From Aphelenchoides besseyi (lineage: Eukaryota > Nematoda > Chromadorea > Rhabditida > Aphelenchoididae), in contig JAMPIQ010000001.1 in assembly GCA_024699855.1 (NCBI GenBank), positions 7,316,001 to 7,380,000 of the forward strand: DNA of 64,000 nt. Reading direction: 5' to 3'. Positions 45,343 through 56,475 of the stretch are shown here, piece by piece. The notes beneath the pieces are model-generated. The model did not search any database and was not told the DNA's origin. It saw only the letters and a program-made list of their open reading frames with translations. Each line of letters opens with the position of its first letter. The first letter of the stretch is position 1. The position numbers and the translations under genes were made by a program.

Positions 45343-46747
45343 ATGATCGATTCTTTAAGTTCAATAGTGGAAATGTCGAGCAACTTGAACCCTCGCTCCG
45401 GTTTTACGTGTGTCACTTGTCGTTTGGTTTTTGCCAACGGTGATCTTCAACGAAAACATTATTCAAGCGAATGGCATCGTTACAACGCGAAACGTCAAGT
45501 AGCGGAGCTCCCTCCGATTTCTGAGCAACAGTTCGAAAGCAAAGTCAAATCCTACCACGAGGTTCGTTAGCAAGCGCGTTGAAGCTCTCAATTGCTGGAT
45601 TTCAGGCTGAAGCGACTGTTCAAAAGGACCGTGAACCGGAGAAATCGTATTGTAAAGAATGCAAAAAAGTGTTTCAATCCAAAAATGCCTTCGAAAACCA
45701 TTTGAACTCCAAGAAACACAAACAAAACGTTGAAAGCGCAGCAAATGCGCCAACAACTGAAACCGAAGATGTGAAGACTCCAACGACTCCGGTTGTTGAT
45801 CGCGCAAATTTGGAGGAAATGCGTGGCTTCAGACACGAAACCAACGGGTCGGATAATTCCGAATGGGAAACTGTAAACTCGAGCGATACAGATGACGATG
45901 AATACGATCACTCAACGGTATGCTTCCATTCGATTGCTACAACTCAACGGCAATTTTAGGCGATTCCCGAAACTTCTTGTTTTTTTTGTTCTTCTTCGTC
46001 TGAAAATGTCGAAGACAATTTGATTCACATGTCATCGGCTCACGGATTCTTCATTCCGGACGCTAACTACTGTGCAAATATTCCCGGATTGTTACGTTAT
46101 TTGGGTTGGTTCTCAGGTTTCATCTGTCAACTAATCTTTTTGATTTAAGGTGAGAAAGTTGGATGTGGAAATTATTGTATTCAATGTAAAAACAAACGGT
46201 TCCGTAATGTTCAATCCTGTCAGCTGCACATGCGAGATAAAGCACATTGTACATTCAGTATCGAAGGTGATCGAGTCGTTGAGTATTTGGATTTCTATGA
46301 TTACGGGTGAACTTATGCTTAGCTTGCAACATTTCAACGAAAAAATTGCAGCGAACTGCTGAAGGACGAAGAAGAAGCAGATGACGAGGTTGCTGTTGAT
46401 ACGGGATTCACGTTGGTTCTTCCTTCCGGTGCCCAACTCGGACATCGTTCTCTCTTGCGTTACTACAAACAGAAACTACGACCTGCCGAAGATGTTGAGC
46501 GTTTGGAACGAAGTCGACAGATGCAAAAACTTCAGCAGTCGAAACTTAAAGCTCTCGGATGGACGGGTAGTACAGGTCTGTTAATGAACAGTTGATTAGC
46601 CAACTTCTGATGTTTGTAGGAACTGCAGCTGTTCAACGTGCTCGTGACTTTAAATTCATGAAGGCGGTAATCAGCAAAGATCGTCATCGTCGAGAATTAC
46701 ATTCGAACAAATTATTCAAATCGAAAGGACGAGACGATCAAATGTAA
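45343..46747 (+). CDS. ZNF622: ZNF622/Rei1 family zinc-finger protein
   Basis: The family (yeast Rei1/Reh1, human ZNF622) acts in late cytoplasmic maturation of the 60S subunit. Four C2H2-type fingers are visible: CVTCRLVFANGDLQRKHY, CKECKKVFQSKNAFENHL, CFFCSSSSENVEDNLIHM with HGFFIPDANYC, and CIQCKNKRFRNVQSCQLHM. Between fingers 2 and 3 is an acidic stretch (EWETVNSSDTDDDEYD). The C-terminal part is characteristic: FTLVLPSGAQLGHRSLLRYY and RHRRELHSNKLFKSK near the end. Exons join in phase across short GT-AG introns. The start at 45343 is used; a second ATG at 45373, in better agreement with human length, may be the true one. The gene lies only 127 bp after RPS13 on the same strand. Confidence 0.93.
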
Positions 46748-46808
46748 TTTGAGTTTGAAATATTTCATCATGTACACCAATTGGTTTGAATTTTCATTTG
46801 GAATAAAT

Positions 46809-47606
46809 TTATTGCTTGTTGATCGTGTCTGCAGATCCCGATTTCTCTTCTCGGGTTTCCTTACTCGTTTGTTTGCTCGTCGATTCCTTGGAACTTTGCG
46901 GACTTCCTTTTCCTCTAAACACAAATCGATTAGTGAATATCATACAAATCCTCCACGTACGAAATATCATCGGCAGTACGCGGTAATTCGGGATTGATCT
47001 CGGGAACCGATCCACAGCATGAGAAGCGATACAAACGATCTTTATCCTCCGCATAAAGTTTGGCAAATAATGGATCGAATTCTCTAAACCAGAACTAACC
47101 GAATAAGCTCCGAAACCCACTGATAAGTTGCAAGAACACTGCTAATGTTGAGAACCGGACGAAGTTGACGAGACAACTTTATTCCGTGCAATCGATACCA
47201 CTCGCCAACGAACCAACCTAACGGTACGGCCAACAGACCAAACAGACAACCGAACGTACTCCATTGACCGCAATCGCTAATCAGTGAACCATTCGCTATG
47301 AGTCTACAAGACAAATCATTAAGCAGTTTTGTTACAAACGATAACATACCCAAATAAACCAAAACTAAACAAAACTCCATTGGTTGCAATGTAACGATGA
47401 GCGTTGGGATCGGGTTTTATTTCTTTCACTGATGAAGAATTACAATCGTCCGAATTTCCAGTTGTCGTACCTTCCAACAATTTTAACTCTTCAGCAGTAA
47501 GATTGAAGCGTATTGGACACCTAAAATAGTTTATATTGAACTAAACTTCTAAACGAACTTACATCTCGATGTCCGGATTACGACGTGACGTTTTACTTCG
47601 ATTCAT
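46809..47606 (-). CDS. unrecognised protein with two hydrophobic segments
   Basis: A model of about five exons starts MNRSKTSRRNPDIEM (ATG 47604-47606) and joins to CPIRFNLTAEELKLLEG. Two hydrophobic segments follow (YIATNGVLFSFGLFGLIANG and WSTFGCLFGLLAVPLGWFVG), then a polar domain (FDPLFAKLYAEDKDRLYRFS, CCGSVPEINPELPR), and a Ser/Lys/Glu-rich tail ending TINKQ. It looks like a small two-pass membrane protein, perhaps of mitochondrion or endoplasmic reticulum, but I recognise no family. The gene ends 62 bp from the convergent ZNF622 stop. Confidence 0.6.
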
Positions 47607-47783
47607 CGTTTCGATCAACCGCTCGTTTTAACTACTGAATTGCGCTTAATTGTCCCACTCCTTTTGCTTGTTTCATCCCAACAATATGCAAATTGTGTTC
47701 AAATAGAAGTTTATTACAGTACGCGTATAAGAAACAACACGATTGGAGGACACCCGCTCGGTTTATCTCCAAGACTTTTCTGA

Positions 47784-48937
47784 TTAGTCGATTTTCTCTT
47801 CTTTCAACAAATTTTGGCCGCGTCGATGAAGAATCCAAAACAGCAAGTTTGGAGTGAAGATACGAAGAAGAATGGTCAGTTTGTGGATGAATGGCGCAAG
47901 TATCAGTTCCGTTTGACGTTTTTCGAGTGCTCGCACAACGTTCTTGGCCACATAATCCGGTTCGTAACCTTTCATTTGATTCACATCCTCTTTATCGACT
48001 CTTTTTCCTTCGTGAGTCAAACCACGAGATCCAAAACCGGTGTTGATATACGAAACATTCACGAACAAAATCTGCAGCTGAGGTCGATCTTCAGATCGTA
48101 GTGCGTCCATATACGCCTAAAATGAGATTAGACGTATAAAATTGATTCCATACCTGAATGGCATGTTTGCTTGCCGAATAAGCAGAACGATAGGGAATGG
48201 CAACACGAGATTGAATGCTACCAATCGTGACAATGGCACCATCATCAGGAATCGAGTTGTACAAAGCTTTGGTTACAGCGACTTGACCCAAAAAGTTGAT
48301 TTTCATCACTTGTTGTTGAATTTCCAGTTTCGTATTGAGACAAGTTCCTCGATGCGCGAGTCCCGCATTATTCACTAGAACGTCAATTCGACCACCGTTT
48401 AATGCCAACGATCGGATTTCTGCTAACTGTTTTTCGGTGGTCACTTCGTCCGTTAACTCGGCCAAATCGAGGAAACCTAGTAAAAGAACATCGAAAAATA
48501 AGTCGAAGATACTCACGAAAATCGGGTTTATGTTCATTTTTCCATCCTCGTCTCTCTCCTTCGGCTTCCAATTCAACGCATAGCTCTTGGAGTTTATCGA
48601 TAGAACGAGCAGCTAAAATTAGTTTGGCTCCCTGGAAGTTTAGAAGCAAATTTTAAGAGAATACACTTACCCGTTGGTAGAAAACAAATGCCAATGCGCG
48701 TCCTAATCCACTGCTTGCGCCGGTGATCAGAACTGTTCGATTTCGCAGATCCAAATGACTTTGATGATGAGGACCGGGAATGGAATAGCAGAGAAGCTTG
48801 TAGATTCCATAGATGCCCAATGGAATCGCTGCGTACGGAAGATAGGGCTGAAGAGTTTCGATCACCCGTTGCATCTCTTCGTTCAAACGTCCGTGCGAAA
48901 CCATCGAAATGAGTTTGACGTCTGCTCTAAAAGCCAT
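47784..48937 (-). CDS. DHRS7B: short-chain dehydrogenase/reductase, DHRS7B-like
   Basis: NAD(P)-dependent membrane-anchored oxidoreductase. An N-terminal anchor (LPYAAIPLGIYGIYKLLCYS) is followed by the Rossmann fold with cofactor motif TVLITGASSGLGRALA, the AKLILAARS strand, VLVNNAGLAHRGT, and the active-site set: Ser in VTIGSIQS and Tyr/Lys in YSASKHAIQ. The C-terminus has SYINTGFGSRGLT and a hydrophobic end (LTILLRIFTPNLLFWILHRR), matching the layout of DHRS7B, for which human work implicates peroxisome/ER ether-lipid synthesis. Substrate here is unknown. Exons on the - strand are separated by short introns; the start is ATG at 48935-48937. Confidence 0.9.
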
Positions 48938-49460
48938 TAAAACAAATTACTCGGTAAACCAAATCGACGAGCTGATTTCGCGTTCAATCGATTCACACTC
49001 TAATGCCTGCTGTTCAATTGAAAGAAAAATTCATTGAAAAACAGAATTTAAACTGTGACATAATTTCAATTGACACACGTTCCTTCACAGTCTTCTGCTA
49101 TTCAATCGACAAGTCGATTCTGAACAACAGCGTTCTTAATTTGTACTTAAATTGGCATCTTATGTGCATTCACCTTAAAAATAGTTTCATAAGCAGGAAG
49201 AAGACTGAACTCTAACACGGAAATCAAAAATATACCGAACAAGATAGTCAAGTGTTCCTAGTTGTTTGCCTTCTTTTGGGACGTGTTAAGAAGGACGCAC
49301 ACGTTCGTAGAAACAACAGAATCTTATCACTGTTTTGACGAATCGTCCGACTACTCTCGAGCTCCCAACTTCTTCGTTGACATCTGATTTCAGTCCATGC
49401 ATTTGTTTCTCAATTTATCTGCGTGTTCCAACAACAAATTACATAGCAAGTTGAGGTTCT
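48938..49460. other. gap between two - strand genes
   Basis: A 520 bp AT-rich interval with no gene seen. It should hold the promoter of the DHRS7B-like gene and the 3' end of the cysteine-rich gene. Confidence 0.45.
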
Positions 49461-50599
49461 TTAGTCATAAATAAGATCAATTAGTGTTTTTATCTCTTCG
49501 CTTCGACGAGTTCCCGGTGCGTGGATCATCTTTGTTAGTCGACAATCGGGAAGACAGAATTTGCCGTTGGCACAACGATGCTCCAAATCGCAATATCGTT
49601 TGGCACAACAAACGTATTTCGGACCACAGTCTTCGCGATTGTTGCACTCATCAATGATTCCTGAAAACGAACTCACATAATCATGTAATAATGTAGTTTG
49701 TACCGCGAACGTTTTTCGACTCAACACGAACCGGTTTCTGTTGTCGGTTCTTTAGCGAGTAGTCCAAGAAGACATGAGCCATTTCATCGCGTAAAAGTGG
49801 AGATTCTGTCAACGGTAATGAAAACTCTGTAGTCGAATCTGATAACATTTCTTGCCAGCCCTCAGTTGTAGGACTTTGCTCTGTAGTTGTAGTCGTTGAC
49901 GAAGATTTAGTGCTCAACAGCTTGTTTGACGTGAATTCCGGCGGGAAGGTCAACGGTCCGCTTGTGACTTCTTGATTCAATTGCTCGTCAGTAATCGCAT
50001 TTGAGCTAAAATTTGATAGTCAGTTTAACCTCACATATTTGAATCGACTTTAGGGTTGTCGTTAGATCGTCGGTATCATAGAAAAACGATGGAGTGGTTG
50101 TTGATGGATGACTTTCGTTTTTCTTTTTTCTCTAAAACAGTTTGCTGCCTTAAAAATCAATAAACGATCACACTTTAGCGGCACGTCCAGTTGTTTCCTC
50201 TTCCTGTAGTTTAGTGGTTGTTTCGGTAGTTGACAAAAGATCGTCGATATTCATTGGCGGAAGCGGATCGTCTGTCAGATCGGTGCTGTAAAGTTGAGGC
50301 TAATGAAAACCTCGAGTTATTTACCTACATGCTGACAACTGGAGTTGTTGTTGGCGGCGGAGCTGGTGGAGAAGCAGGCGGTGCGACGATTTGCTGATCG
50401 AAGTCTGGAAACAACTGATCGCCAACATCCAAATTCTTGACTCCAGCTGCTTTGTGGAATCGACGAGTTGCCGGCGAGCTTGTCGATGAAATGATTTCTT
50501 CTGCTCGAAACAACTTCAACGGTTTGTTTGGTAGTGCCCAACAGTCAAAATTGATGCAATACAAACCGGGAGCACACTCCGAATCAAGATTGCAAACAC
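49461..50599 (-). CDS. further exons with Cys modules: alternative 3' end or separate gene
   Basis: An exon starting at 50599, after the acceptor GGTTGCTTAG, encodes another Cys module (VCNLDSECAPGLYCINFDC) with no ATG in frame. Later exons add Thr/Ser/Pro-rich linkers (PPASPPAPPPTTTPVV, SSSTTTTTEQSPTTEG) and a final module (CNNREDCGPKYVCCAKRYC, CANGKFCLPDC) ending LIDLIYD at 49461. No start exon or signal peptide is visible in the 140 bp before 50599. The reading phase at 50599 equals that of the last exon of the upstream gene, so both could be joined alternatively to the antistasin-like exon. A long isoform is therefore my preferred reading; a separate gene with a missed first exon is the alternative. 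Confidence 0.55.
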
Positions 50600-50738
50600 C
50601 TAAGCAACCTATTAGTCATAAGATCTTGTGCAGTTAACTCAGTCGTGCAACAAACTCAAGTATCCAGTCGGTGCTTAATTTCGAAAACCAAATCAATTTT
50701 ATTAAAAACGCAATCAAATGAGAGATTATGAGTGATCA

Positions 50739-52189
50739 TTAAAAAAGTGCAGGTGGAATTATGATAATTGTTCTCTTACGCGTACCGGGCCACTGTAGTC
50801 TTTCTTCTCGGTGCGGTTTCTCCAAAACTTCCGATCTTCTCGGTCGTGCTTTGAACATCTCAACGATTGTGCCTGTCATCGTATTCGAAGCGATCTTAAT
50901 CCCTTTAGCTGTCGGACGACGAGATGAACGTAGAGGAACTAAAACGCTGAAGTTGTTTTTCAATCGACGTTGACGCTTGCCTGAAAGAACCGGTTCACAT
51001 ACTCCCGATTGTGTTCGTGAGTGAACATATCCAGTTCGACATTCACAGCGACCAAAATCACAAAATTGACCCTCCGAATAACAATCTTTATCATGTCGAC
51101 AAACTGAAATCTAATCAAATAAGTAATTAACGATTATGTTTTACGTGTCGACAACCACAGACAACGACACGTTTGACAGCCCAACGAGTCGAGGTAAATA
51201 CCACAATTTCGATCGCAAATCGGAGGTGGTGGACAATCTAGACGACTTTGTTCAACCGTAGGATTTATATTCCAGTTACTTGTTTTTTGGACTTCTAACG
51301 CTTGGGTTGGCGGCAATAGAGTTGATGCAACACTGTGGATTGATGGTGGACGCCAATGAGCAGGCAGCGATGGTGGACGACTTTTGCGTGAATTTGGCAA
51401 CGAATTGGACTGGGAAGTTCGATGAACTAACGCTGAAATCGAAGGTACAGCAACACGAATGGTTTCTTTTCGTGGCGGAGCCGGTGGTCCATTGGGTAAT
51501 GGAATATTCGATCCAGAAGGAGGTGGTGGAACTCTAGAAAAAACTAGGAATTTTTTAATTGTTTGAGTTCTTTACCGTCCAACCACTTCGTTTGGACCAG
51601 CCACCGAATTGCCACCATTGAATCCTCCAGAAAAAGGTTGGAATTCAACTTTTTGATGAGGTCGAAGATGATGAGTTCGACTCGGCGTTGGAGATCCACG
51701 TGAGCGTATCGAATCGGGAGAAAGAAACGTGTTTTTTGGTCCTCTTTCCGAGATTGGTGGAACATTGTCGGTGGATTGAATCACGATGTCATCTCGTTGT
51801 GGTGAAAAGCTATCGCCCGTACCAACAATATTGTAAAGTTCTTCGTCCAATTGCATCTCGCTGATGGTCAACGGTGTTGCAGAGTCGATGGCTTCTTCGA
51901 CGAAAATGTCACTTTTAGGTGTTGAAAAGGGTGTTGAGTCTTCATAAGAGGCGATAATTCGTTGGCCTTCATCATTTCTAAACACAATGCTTGTGGATTT
52001 CATTGCAAACGCACTATCTTACGACGAGCTCTTCAAACGAACACAAACTGAACGACAAGTTCGACGACAAAGTAGTCGACAGTTGTGTTCAGGTGGACAA
52101 TCCGAATCGACTTCACATCGGGTGCCGGTTGCCGTAACCGCCGTCAGAGAGAAGAAGCAAAAAAACAAAACGACACTTCGCCAATCCAT
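50739..52189 (-). CDS. secreted cysteine-rich modular protein (short form)
   Basis: Begins with a signal peptide (MDWRSVVLFFCFFSLTAVTA), then a small Cys module (CEVDSDCPPEHNC, CRRTCRSVC). A long Ser/Pro/Thr-rich linker with acidic spots follows (exons about 51580-51975 and 51165-51535), then an antistasin-like module (CPPPPICDRNCGIYLDSLGC, QTCRC), and an EB/EGF-like module (CRHDKDCYSEGQFCDFGRC, ECRTGYV). The last exon ends in a basic tail (SGKRQRRLKNN, RTIIIIPPALF) at 50739, with AATAAA just beyond (reading on the - strand). Antistasin-like modules often inhibit proteases, and the linker suggests an extracellular-matrix or cuticle protein. I do not know a named orthologue. See the next entry for a possible longer form. 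Confidence 0.7.
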
Positions 52190-53820
52190 GTGGCCGGCAA
52201 ACGAAATGTTGGAGGTCCAGTTTACGAGCGTGAAATCGAATCCTGAAATGAAAGTCATGGCCGGCCGTCGGAATTGCAATCAATCGGATTTTCGTAATGT
52301 GCTCGCGAAATCGAAATCGTTGAATTGAAATAAGTGAGTTTCTGCGAATTAACTCAAATTGCGAAGGCGGAGGTCTCGGATCGAGCGGATTGCGTTCGAA
52401 ATTTGCGAGTAATTGCCGACATTGAAAACACGTTTTCGTCAACAGGTGAGCGACAGTCGGATTGAGTTCAAACGATTTCCTGAGCACTTGTTTTCGATTG
52501 ACCGGAATCACAGAACTCCGTCGCTTAAAAGTAACCGAAGCAGCTAACTGATCCACGGAAAACGTCGCAAAACGACTGAAATCAATTGAACCATCGGATG
52601 GTCACGGTTACGTAAAATTTCACGGCAAAACGACGCCAATTAACCGAACTGCCTGACCGTCGCTCTCCACGACGTCATGATCGTGTTACTGTAATTGCCT
52701 GTCGGCCACTTCAGATTGTCGTTAAACAGCGCAGTTCAGGTCGAATGGATTGTCGGAAAGATTTACGAAAACACAAAAAGTGGCGGGAACCAGCGGCTAA
52801 TTGTGCTTTCGACTAATTACACAGCGAAATGTTTTGACATTCAAGTAAAATTTGTTGTGAAAACGAAAACAAAAAGCAGCATTTGATCTTCTGATTAATG
52901 TCAAGGTAAATGGACTAACTGACTGGTACATGCACTGACAGTACATCTCTGAATAAGTTTATTGTTCAGTAACACAAGAAGCTGAGATTACAATAAGCGA
53001 ACTACGAGATTATGTGCAAATCGATACTAAAACAGAGAGCGTCGGATAGAGAAGCGTACTTGTTATACCAAGTCTAGTGTTGGTTGTGATCTCTTTGTAC
53101 TCAAATTGTGCATGTTCGGTTTGTGCTCTTACGACTATCTTTTCGTTTGCTTTCTCTTAACTACCGGTCAACCGCAATGTCCAAATTTTGGTGCGATGAG
53201 ACGGCGACCACTTTTGCTTCTACCAGTTGAACATTCTTTTCTTCTCAATAGCTACTTATCGATTTGTCAATGCAACAAAAAATAAATTATGAAACTGAAC
53301 GAGAAGATCGGACGTACGAGCTACGAGAACAAGTTTGCAACTGGCAGGAAAACTAAAAGCTAACGGATTTAAAACGTGATGATTTTGAAGTGGGCGTATA
53401 TATCGGTGTATTGCAAGCAGTTTGAAATTCCATTAACCAGAGTTCAGCACGCGGATAAATTAGGCGTGAGACTTTCTTTAAAGGCAGAACCGCTAATTCT
53501 CCTTGTAATCATATCCTCATCCCTTTCAGCACATCCGTTCCATCAAACAGATAACTAGGTCGTTGGGTCATGATGGGCCGCCGAGAGAGTCTCCATGTGC
53601 TCGAGTTTTACTCAATCTTCCCGCCAATCCATAGTCTCGTCGATTCGACCTTATCGATGTCGCGGATCGCCGCTATTCGCCAATTCAGGAGGAGTCTGAT
53701 GTTGCGACAGAAGTTTTCTGACGAGACGAACCGCCCATTTCAGTGAGTTCCAATTCAATTTGTTCGTCCGTTTCTGGACGTATTTCATTCAATCAAAGAC
53801 GATCGCGGTGGTCGGCTGAA
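52190..53820. other. gap between divergent genes
   Basis: 1.6 kb between the signal-peptide start of the cysteine-rich gene (-) and the small membrane protein gene (+). An acceptor-like CCCATTTCAG ends at 53743. Otherwise no gene or RNA is seen; it probably holds two promoters. Confidence 0.4.
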
Positions 53821-54279
53821 ATGATATTCCGCTTGCGATACAAGTACGCTAATATTCGTAGAGCCTTTTTTCTAACTCTTTTCGTGTTCACATGGCATGG
53901 TGTTTATTTTCAAGTAACTCAAATTTGTTTCAGTAGTTTTCTTACTTGGACGCCGAATCTCGGCCGCATGCACTCAGCAGTACGTCGAGTACTTGCTTTG
54001 GACTTGGTGTTCTACGCATTGTACTTTCTCGCTTTGATCGTCGCCGTACCACTTTCATTGGCTGTTTGGTTTGTTCGTCGAGAGCTTTTCGTTGAGCGAT
54101 CAGTCGCTGGCGGCTTAGAACCACACGACACAAAAGTCAAGAAGGTGAGTGACAAGATTCCGGAAATCCATTGGCGCTATGGATCAGACAACAATAGACG
54201 ACTCATCCGCAGCGATAAGATCAGAAGGCGCAAAAAATGGGGGCGTCCGTTAGATCCGGAAAACAACAGACATTTCTGA
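53821..54279 (+). CDS. small membrane protein, unknown function
   Basis: ATG at 53821 opens 152 codons. Two hydrophobic segments are seen: AFFLTLFVFTWHGVYFQV and DLVFYALYFLALIVAVPLSL, the second followed by WFVRRELF. The remainder is polar and basic (KIRRRKKWGRPLDPENNRHF). The open frame extends upstream to the acceptor at 53743 without a further ATG. A strong donor-like AAGGTGAGTG at 54142-54151 might shorten the coding exon. The stop lies only 44 bp before the ALG2 start on the same strand, with an acceptor TTGAATTTCAG between them, so the two may share a transcript. I recognise no family. Confidence 0.45.
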   Translation: MIFRLRYKYANIRRAFFLTLFVFTWHGVYFQVTQICFSSFLTWTPNLGRMHSAVRRVLALDLVFYALYFLALIVAVPLSLAVWFVRRELFVERSVAGGLEPHDTKVKKVSDKIPEIHWRYGSDNNRRLIRSDKIRRRKKWGRPLDPENNRHF

Positions 54280-54322
54280 CGATTTCGTTTATTCCCGGAT
54301 TAATTCAATTTGAATTTCAGTC

Positions 54323-55962
54323 ATGCTCGTCGTCATTATCCACCCAGAACAGTGGAATGGTGGTTCCGGTAAGTGTTAGTATGTAACTTCTCTAACGCTA
54401 TCTGCTCGTTTAGACCGCTGTACAATCGCGTTAATCCGCCATTTCACTCGCGCTGGTCATCGAGTTGTTTGGTTGACAACAATGATCGATGAATATTGGG
54501 CTGACGAGGACTTCAATGGAGTTGGCAAGTTCTTCAAACAAACTGCTTTGATTGAACATGCAAAATTTAGAGATTCACGAAGTCGGATTACGACTTCATC
54601 CCGGCGATTGGTTTAGTGAGTTTTTTAAGTTAATGTTTCACGAACTAAACATGAAGGAATACCCCAGGTTTACCAACGCTTATCAACAACTTTTAGGTCA
54701 AAATATTGCTCTCGGTTTTCATTTGTCACTTTCGGATATTCGTCCCGATCTTATTGTCGTTGATCACAGTGCAAGGTTTGAAGTCTTCATATTGTTTCTG
54801 CTAATTTGAACTTTCAGTTGTGTTCCCATGTTAAAATGGCGTTTTCCAACATGCAAAGTTCTTTTTTATTGTCATTTTCCACAACAACTCGTGACTCCAT
54901 CTCGTTTCTTTCTATATCGTTGGTATTCGAATGCTGTCGGTTTGATTGAAGCGAAATTGTATCGACACGCAGATGTTGTCATGGTCAACAGCAAATTCAC
55001 TGGTACGATCAAAAAGAAAACAGAAACCAAAAAAACGTTCTAGCCGAGAATTTCAAACAAGTTATGCCATCGGTTCCTTCCAACAAAGTTCAGGTCGTTT
55101 ATCCGCCTTGTGATGTCGATTCGTTGAGTGTTGGAATGAACGTTGCAATTAGTCGTAAGAATCGACCTGCAAACGATCGCTACACGTTTTTGTCGATGAA
55201 TCGTTTTTGGCCGGAAAAACGGTTGGACATCATCGTCGAAGCAGCAGGTTGTAATACGACGATATCGCCGTTGACTGGAGAGTTTCTTTTAGCTATTTTG
55301 AAGTCAGAAGGCAAAAACCCACGAATTCAGTTGGCCGGTTCTGTTATGCCTCACATTCCCGAGTCGCGAATTTACTACGAAGAACTGCAACGAATGTGTG
55401 TCGATTACAAAGTTGAAGATTTAATCGAATTTGTGGTTTCACCAACTGAGGCCAAAAAATTCACACTTTTCCGCGAATGCGATACAACTCTCTACACACC
55501 ACCGAATGAGCATTTCGGAATTGTGCCCATTGAAGCACTTGAACAGCGTCGTCCGGTGATCGTAATCGATAGCGGTGGACCGGCAGAGACGGTGATTGAG
55601 AGTGTGACTGGAACCAAAATTGCTCAGCCCTGTGGTAAACTTTTGGCTGATGCAATGATCGAGCACATGCAACGTCAAAGTTGGGAGCACTTGGATGACG
55701 ACGAAAAATACGAAGAACAAGTAATAAGCTTCAAATCCATAGCCATCTAATTATATTCGTTTAGCGAAAACGTTTTGTTCGTGACTTTAGTGCCGAAGGA
55801 TTTGGCAATCGAATTGACGATGCAATTCGTCGAATGTTCCCGGATACGCAGTTGCCAATTCGACTGCCCACCATAGTCGAGAATAAGACCGTTGAAACAA
55901 TAGATGAATCGACTTACAAAAAAACTTCGAACGTTCGAAATAATCTTCGTCAACGAGCTTAA
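54323..55962 (+). CDS. ALG2: ALG2-type alpha-1,3/1,6-mannosyltransferase
   Basis: ALG2 adds the second and third mannose to the dolichol-linked N-glycan precursor at the cytosolic face of the ER, using GDP-mannose. The GT4 fold is clear: MLVVIIHPEQWNGGSDRCTI, then IRPDLIVVDHSASCVP, KVLFYCHFPQQLVT, VMVNSKFTAENFKQ, VQVVYPPCDVDSL, FLSMNRFWPEKRLDII, PRIQLAGSV, and the donor-binding motif TPPNEHFGIVPIEALE with the E-x7-E pair, then SGGPAETV. Seven or more exons join in phase. One intron (54525-54570) starts GCAAGT. The segment after VDSLSVGM is slightly diverged. The C-terminus ends RNNLRQRA without the hydrophobic tail seen in some orthologues. Confidence 0.93.
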
Positions 55963-56475
55963 AGTCCTTCCGAATTTGCGGTGTTTTAGCTCTTTAAAGG
56001 ATGTTTTCTCCTATGTATTTTCAATCATGGTATGCCGTTGGCAAATTCCTTCATTTTCTTTAGCACTTTACTCAACATTAGCCGTCACTTCCCCTTTTTA
56101 TGCCCTTATCGAGCTTGTGTTTAAGAAGCGTTTTATGTTAAAATCTGTGGGTTATGATAAACAAAATTTTGACGGTCAGTTAAGAGCTTAGGAATGTTGA
56201 ACGAAAATAATCGGAAGCTGAGATCATAATCGGGTATTCGATGAAAACGGCGCGCGAAAAAGCAAATTACTGAAGTTTCAATAACTGGATTCCATTTGCT
56301 TGGAAGCGCGATTATACGCAACGGATTGTGAGTCAAAGAACTTGTCGTACGAGATGTCTGAACTCAAACAAGCGGATTTTGAAGGTTCATTCGACTATTG
56401 CAATTCAATGGCAAACAATCCAAATCAACAGTTTTTAATTGCTTTTTCTAAACAACAAATCTAACAACTCGGATA
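55963..56475. other. convergent gap, no gene seen
   Basis: A 510 bp interval between the ends of ALG2 (+) and the GT31 gene (-). It is AT-rich and fits their 3' UTRs. Confidence 0.45.

Noticed and set aside
52113..52556. 147-codon - strand open frame over the start of the cysteine-rich gene
   Set aside because: It is in a different frame from the signal-peptide exon and has no motif; treated as a shadow.
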